Shown: positions 6,600 to 10,170 of the stretch, in pieces
Numbering within the stretch: position 1 is the first letter of the stretch
Layout of the letters: each line of letters starts with the position of its first letter
NCBI GenBank assembly: GCA_910587025.1
Contig: CAJUKR010000052.1
Span: 1 to 10,170 of the forward strand
Direction: 5' to 3'
From: an uncultured Christensenellaceae bacterium
GTDB taxonomy: Bacteria; Bacillota; Clostridia; Christensenellales; Pumilibacteraceae
Length of the DNA: 10,170 nucleotides
Made by a program: the position numbers and the translations under genes
The notes under the pieces: model-generated
What the model was told of the DNA's origin: nothing
Databases searched by the model: none
What the model saw: only the letters and a program-made list of their open reading frames with translations

Positions 6600-7616
6600 A
6601 TGGAACCCAGACTGTTTCATCAGGAAGACTGCAATCTCGCACTTCTCAAGAAAAAGACCGTAGCCGTCATCGGTTACGGATCGCAGGGTCACGCTCACGC
6701 GCTCAACCTCAAGGACAGCGGCGTCAATGTTATCGTAGGACTTTATAACGGCAGCAAGAGCTGGCCTATAGCCGAAAAAGCGGGACTTACCGTCATGACG
6801 GCTGCGGATGCCGCAAAAGCCGCGGACGTTATTATGATCCTTATCAACGACGAAAAGCAGGCAAAACTGTATAAAAACGATATCGAGCCCAATCTTACCG
6901 AAGGCAAAGCGCTTGCATTCGCGCACGGCTTCAATATTCATTTCAAACAGATCGTTCCCCCGAAGAACGTCGACGTATTCATGATCGCGCCCAAGGGTCC
7001 CGGTCATACCGTACGCAGCGAGTATTGCGACGGCAAAGGCGTTCCTTGCCTTGTCGCTATACATCAGGACTATACCGGCAAAGCGCTTGACGTTGCTCTC
7101 GCTTATGCCGCAGGTATCGGCGGAGCGCGCGCGGGCGTTCTCGAAACGACTTTCCGTTGCGAAACCGAAACCGACTTGTTCGGCGAACAGTGCGTGCTTT
7201 GCGGCGGCGTTACCGCTCTTATGAAGGCGGGCTTCGAAACGCTCGTAGAGGCCGGTTACGATCCCCGTAACGCGTACTTCGAGTGCATTCACGAAATGAA
7301 ACTGATCGTAGACCTTATATATAAGGGCGGTTTCCATACCATGCGTTATTCGATCTCGGATACCGCCGAGTACGGCGACTACAAGATCGGCGAAAGACTC
7401 ATCACTCCCGAAGTCAAGGCCGAGATGAAGAAAGCGCTCACCGAAATTCAGGAAGGTAAGTTCGCTTCCGACTGGATCGCGGAGAACAACAACGGCAGAG
7501 CTTATTTCTACGCCAAGCGTCAGAAGGAAGCCGAGCATCAGCTCGAGCAGGTCGGCGAGGAAATCAGAAAGATGTATTCGTGGTCGAAGAACACGGACAT
7601 CGACAAGACCGTTTGA
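6600..7616 (+). CDS. ilvC: Ketol-acid reductoisomerase (class I)
   Basis: 338 residues, the usual length of the short class I enzyme. It converts 2-acetolactate and 2-aceto-2-hydroxybutyrate to the dihydroxy acids of valine/leucine and isoleucine synthesis, using Mg2+ and NAD(P)H in the cytoplasm. The Rossmann motif GYGSQGHAHALNL is at residues 25-37. The C-terminal knotted domain keeps the metal and catalytic residues: D192 and E196 (ETETDLFGEQ), E228 and E232 (ECIHEM) and S253 (YSISD); H109 is in AHGFN. The cofactor loop is GLYNGSKSW (47-55): the Arg usual after GL is Tyr49, while S52, K53 and S54 remain. AAGGAG at 6585-6590 lies 9 bases before the ATG. The gene stands alone between its own promoter and terminator, with no ilvB, ilvN, ilvD or leu genes next to it. 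Confidence 0.97.
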   Translation: MEPRLFHQEDCNLALLKKKTVAVIGYGSQGHAHALNLKDSGVNVIVGLYNGSKSWPIAEKAGLTVMTAADAAKAADVIMILINDEKQAKLYKNDIEPNLTEGKALAFAHGFNIHFKQIVPPKNVDVFMIAPKGPGHTVRSEYCDGKGVPCLVAIHQDYTGKALDVALAYAAGIGGARAGVLETTFRCETETDLFGEQCVLCGGVTALMKAGFETLVEAGYDPRNAYFECIHEMKLIVDLIYKGGFHTMRYSISDTAEYGDYKIGERLITPEVKAEMKKALTEIQEGKFASDWIAENNNGRAYFYAKRQKEAEHQLEQVGEEIRKMYSWSKNTDIDKTV

Positions 7617-7631
7617 TTCTATCGATTGAAG

Positions 7632-7666
7632 AAAAGTCCCGAAATAGTTTCGGGACTTTTGTTTTT
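7632..7666 (+). terminator. Intrinsic terminator after ilvC, possibly bidirectional
   Basis: A perfect 13-base-pair stem (7632-7644 with 7648-7660) around the loop TAG is followed by GTTTTT. It begins 16 bases after the ilvC stop. The A-rich 5' arm gives a U-run when read from the minus strand, so it may also end the convergent DUF445 gene, whose stop is at 7722. Confidence 0.93.
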
Positions 7667-7721
7667 GTATGTTTTCGACATAATTCGATATTATTCGACG
7701 TTTCCGCTTTTCGCCGCCGGA

Positions 7722-8642
7722 TTACAGGAATATCGTAATAAGACTCGTTATGATTCCGACGAGCGCGCCGAGGAGTGCGCCGAGATTGACTATCGCGCCG
7801 AGTTCTCTTTTCATTACGGACATGAACAGCCGTTCGAGCTCTTTCATATCCATATCGTCCACTTTCTTTTCGACGATGCCCGCGATGTCGAAATCGGCTA
7901 CGAACCCCGCGATCTTATCGACGATATATTTTTCGTATACGTTCGCCGCGAATTCCGCGATCTTGTCTTCGGTCAGTCCGAGCGCGTTTTCGGCGTCGGA
8001 TACTTTGAGCGCGAGCAGTTTGTCGATCTCCTCGGTGACTATGGGCAGGAGAGTGTCGTAACCGTTTTCGTCTATATATTTTTCGAGTTTTTCGCCTACG
8101 CCCGTAGCGAGCTTGCTCATGAGCTTTGCTCCGCCGAACACACCGAGCAGATTGCCCATGCCGCCTATGCCTGAAAGCGCGTCGCCCGCGTGTTCGGAAA
8201 GCAGAGCGGGTAGATCGACTTTCTTGACGGCGCCTACGGCTTTTTCGGTCACGAATGCGCTCGCTTTTTCTTTAAGTTTGTCCGCCGAGCCTTCTGCGAA
8301 CGAATCGACGAGCCCGCGCATAGTTTCGCCGCCCGCTCTGCACACGGCTTCGGCTACTTTGCGTCCGATATTTTCTTTGACCGTTTCACTGCAGAACAGG
8401 GCGTTTATGTCGCCGGGTGTGAGAAGCTGCGTTCCTACGGCGTTACCGAGAGCGCGTCCGAGCGCCGCTTTGCGTTTCGGGATTATCCCGGGCGTGAACG
8501 GAACGCGAAACTTGCCGATACGCTTTTCGCCGTACGGACGAAACAGCATTTTGACGGCAAGCCAGTTCGTGAAAAATCCTATCAGCGCGCCGACGAGCGG
8601 TCCGCTGACGATCTTGATTGTAAGTATGAGCCAATCGGGCAT
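7722..8642 (-). CDS. DUF445/YheB-family membrane protein
   Basis: 306 residues, somewhat shorter than Bacillus YheB (about 370). The N-terminal hydrophobic segment (about 4-34) holds GxxxG (G18, G22) followed by TNWLAVKMLFRP (25-36), and PGIIPKRK follows at 51-58; these are the family hallmarks. The middle (about 60-270) is long, helical and charged with many alternating K and E. The C-terminus has the conserved-looking ELERLFMSVMKRELGAIVNLG, then a second hydrophobic segment (about 281-306) at the very end. So both ends sit in the membrane with a large helical domain between. The biochemical function of DUF445 is not established to my knowledge. The start is supported by GGAGAT (8652-8657 on the plus strand) about 9-10 bases upstream and a consensus promoter. 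It is convergent with ilvC and divergent from the CorC-like gene. Confidence 0.93.
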   Translation of the reverse strand: MPDWLILTIKIVSGPLVGALIGFFTNWLAVKMLFRPYGEKRIGKFRVPFTPGIIPKRKAALGRALGNAVGTQLLTPGDINALFCSETVKENIGRKVAEAVCRAGGETMRGLVDSFAEGSADKLKEKASAFVTEKAVGAVKKVDLPALLSEHAGDALSGIGGMGNLLGVFGGAKLMSKLATGVGEKLEKYIDENGYDTLLPIVTEEIDKLLALKVSDAENALGLTEDKIAEFAANVYEKYIVDKIAGFVADFDIAGIVEKKVDDMDMKELERLFMSVMKRELGAIVNLGALLGALVGIITSLITIFL

Positions 8643-8677
8643 AAACGTATTATCTCCGTATCTTTTGTTTTTATCCG

Positions 8678-8706
8678 ATTATACCCGTTCGGAACGAAAA
8701 AGTCAA
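8678..8706 (-). promoter_or_regulatory. Promoter of the DUF445 gene
   Basis: On the minus strand, TTGACT (8706-8701) and a perfect TATAAT (8683-8678) are 17 bases apart. Transcription should start near 8671, leaving a leader of about 28 bases. The spacer contains the 11-base inverted repeat CGTTC-G-GAACG (8686-8696), a possible operator. Confidence 0.85.
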
Positions 8707-8799
8707 GGCGGATTTGTGTCCGAAATGTGCCTCGAAACCGTCCGCGGGACAAAAATACGGAAAATAATTCATACATCTTCGAAAATAAGCGAAAAAGTA

Positions 8800-8828
8800 T
8801 TGCAAATTCCGTATAGCCGTGCTATAAT
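8800..8828 (+). promoter_or_regulatory. Promoter of the CorC-like gene
   Basis: TTGCAA (8800-8805) and a perfect TATAAT (8823-8828) are 17 bases apart. The expected transcription start, about 8834-8836, lies only 3 to 5 bases before the ATG at 8839. If the ATG is right, the mRNA is essentially leaderless; if not, translation starts further in. Confidence 0.82.
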
Positions 8829-8838
8829 AAGTTTAATT

Positions 8839-10170
8839 ATGCCTCACCTAAGTGATTTGATAAGTACAGGCGCCGAATCCGGCGAATTACAGGTGGGAAT
8901 AGGCGTGTATCTGCTCCTTATTCCGATCTTCCTTCTTTTGATGTTGTCCGCATTTTTTTCGGCGAGCGAAACGGCATATTCTTCCGCGAGCAAAATACGT
9001 CTTCGCACCATGCATGCCGACGGCGACAAAAAAGCGGGGAAAGCTCTGAAACTGCTCGATCGTTACGACGATCTGCTTTCCACCGTTCTCATCGGCAACA
9101 ACATCGTAAACATCGTAATGACCACGCTCGTTACCGTTCTGTTCATGCAACTCATAACGGGCAACGAAGCGCTTGCGAACGTAATATCCACAATAGTCAT
9201 GACCGCCGTCGTACTGATATTCGGCGAGGTCACCCCCAAGACGCTTGCGCGGCATTATCCCGAAGGAGCCGCGAAAGTCTTTTATCCTTTTATAAACTTT
9301 TGCTATTATATCCTTTTGCCGGTCAATCTCTTTTTCAAGGGCTGGAAGAAAATGCTCATAAAGCTGTTTAAGCTCGGCGGTTCGAAGGGTATAACGGAAG
9401 AAGAACTGGTCACGATCGTGGAAACGGCGGAAAGCGAGGGCGAACTCGACGTTCACGAAAGCATGCTTATCAAGAACGCGATCGAATTCGACGATCTCGA
9501 GATCCGCGACATAATGGTACCGCGCGTGCGCGTCGAGGTCATAGAGGACACCGAAGACCCGGACGTCGTCGCGGATATTTTCCGAGAGAGCGGCTTTACC
9601 CGTCTGCCCGTTTATCACGATACGGTGGATTCGATAATCGGCATACTCAACGAAAAAGATTTCAATAAGGTTTATTATACGACAGAGAGCAAAGATTACA
9701 GACAGGTCGTTCAGCCCACCGTTACCGTCGCTCCGTCCATGAAAATATCTCTTGTGCTCCGAATGCTTCAGCGCGCCAAAATGCACATGGCTATCGTGGT
9801 CGACGAGTTCGGCGGCACCGCGGGCATAGTGACGCTCGAGGATATCCTCGAAGAGCTTGTCGGCGAGATATGGGACGAACACGACGAAGTCGAAGAAGAA
9901 TACAGACAAGTATCGGGCGACGAATATATCGTGTCGGGCTATGCCAATCTTGCGGACGTGCTCGAGCGGTTGGGAGTAGACACGAAGGACGAGTTCGATT
10001 CGACTACGGTCGGTGGCTGGGTGATCGAGGAGATCGGTACGATCCCCACGCCCGGCAACGAGTTCACGTTCGAAAACCTGCTTGTGACCGTTGTCAGCGC
10101 GAACGTCAAGCGCGTCCTCGAAGTTAAATTCAAAGTATTGCCCAAACAGAGCGAAGAAGAGGAAGATAAC
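8839..10170 (+). CDS. CNNM/CBS/CorC_HlyC membrane protein (putative Mg2+/Co2+ transport or homeostasis), open at the right edge
   Basis: 444 codons without a stop, so the 3' end lies outside the window; the acidic end (EEEEDN) suggests it is close. Order of domains: a DUF21/CNNM membrane domain (about 23-200) with SAFFSASETA (37-46), IGNNIVNI (85-92) and GEVTPK (129-134); a linker; two CBS repeats (about 224-345) including DIMVPR (224-229) and DEFGGTAGIVTLED (322-335); a CorC_HlyC domain (about 361-440). This is the full architecture of the HlyC/CorC (YhdP/YqhB-like, MpfA-like) proteins linked to Mg2+ efflux or homeostasis; CBS pairs in the family bind adenine nucleotides. The ion is not fixed by the sequence. 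The ATG at 8839 has no Shine-Dalgarno site and lies a few bases after the predicted transcription start. GTG at 8905, with AGGTGGG before it, would start directly at the first membrane helix and is a real alternative. Confidence 0.93.
   Translation, partial: MPHLSDLISTGAESGELQVGIGVYLLLIPIFLLLMLSAFFSASETAYSSASKIRLRTMHADGDKKAGKALKLLDRYDDLLSTVLIGNNIVNIVMTTLVTVLFMQLITGNEALANVISTIVMTAVVLIFGEVTPKTLARHYPEGAAKVFYPFINFCYYILLPVNLFFKGWKKMLIKLFKLGGSKGITEEELVTIVETAESEGELDVHESMLIKNAIEFDDLEIRDIMVPRVRVEVIEDTEDPDVVADIFRESGFTRLPVYHDTVDSIIGILNEKDFNKVYYTTESKDYRQVVQPTVTVAPSMKISLVLRMLQRAKMHMAIVVDEFGGTAGIVTLEDILEELVGEIWDEHDEVEEEYRQVSGDEYIVSGYANLADVLERLGVDTKDEFDSTTVGGWVIEEIGTIPTPGNEFTFENLLVTVVSANVKRVLEVKFKVLPKQSEEEEDN
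8891..8897 (+). promoter_or_regulatory. Possible internal ribosome binding site for a GTG start at 8905
   Basis: AGGTGGG ends 7 bases before the in-frame GTG at 8905 (residue 23 of the longer form). It is a moderate match to the anti-Shine-Dalgarno sequence, while the ATG at 8839 has none. It may mark the true start of the CorC-like protein. Confidence 0.4.

Larger units (their letters stand above)
8643..8838. other. Divergent intergenic region between the DUF445 and CorC-like genes
   Basis: 196 bases carrying two outward-facing promoters, one at each side (minus-strand -10/-35 at 8678-8706, plus-strand at 8800-8828). Between them (8707-8799) I see no long hairpin, riboswitch-like leader or small gene. 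Confidence 0.7.

Noticed and set aside
6561..7538. Minus-strand open frame of 325 codons opposite ilvC
   Set aside because: IlvC on the plus strand is unambiguous; the antisense product has no family features.
7626..8174. Plus-strand open frame across the ilvC terminator and the DUF445 gene
   Set aside because: It would begin inside the terminator region and lies antisense to clear DUF445 motifs.
8829..8838. Magnesium riboswitch before the CorC-like gene
   Set aside because: The predicted leader is only a few bases, and even with the GTG start at 8905 about 70 bases is too short for an M-box.
8887..9909. Minus-strand open frame of 340 codons opposite the CorC-like gene
   Set aside because: The plus strand encodes a complete CNNM-CBS-CorC_HlyC order; the antisense product is compositionally biased.

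Overview
The window looks like a chromosomal segment of an uncultured Gram-positive anaerobe of the class Clostridia, possibly a gut lineage of the Christensenellales type. This is inferred from strong AAGGAGG-type ribosome binding sites, near-consensus housekeeping (TTGACA/TATAAT) promoters, a membrane-anchored BspA-like surface protein and class I ilvC. The organism assignment rests on style and family resemblance, not on a marker gene.

Layout. Positions 1-605 are a visibly AT-rich stretch without a convincing gene. It holds a cluster of degenerate direct repeats (about 98-430) and then a promoter whose -35/-10 spacer contains a run of nine G (476-484). The promoter drives a tight three-gene plus-strand operon. 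First is a 1591-residue surface protein (606-5381) with a signal peptide, ten BspA-type leucine-rich repeat units, several Ig-like modules and a C-terminal membrane anchor. Second, overlapping it by 7 bases, is a single-pass membrane protein with an acidic linker and a presumed cytoplasmic domain (5375-6274). Third is a 76-residue helical-hairpin protein (6281-6511). These look like one envelope system with an outer adhesive or scaffold part and an inner partner. Its function is unknown.

Next is ilvC (6600-7616), ketol-acid reductoisomerase of branched-chain amino acid synthesis. It has its own consensus promoter, a very short leader and a strong hairpin terminator at 7632-7666. A convergent minus-strand gene encodes a DUF445/YheB-type membrane protein (7722-8642) with its own promoter. 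Divergent from it, at 8839, starts a CNNM/CBS/CorC_HlyC membrane protein (putative Mg2+/Co2+ transport or homeostasis) that runs off the right edge still open.

The most interesting signal is the poly-G tract inside the promoter spacer of the giant surface-protein operon. It has the architecture of a phase-variable promoter: slipped-strand changes in G number would alter the spacer (19 nt as read, 17 nt with seven G) and could switch the operon up or down. The second start worth checking is that of the CorC-like gene, whose ATG lies only a few bases after its predicted transcription start.
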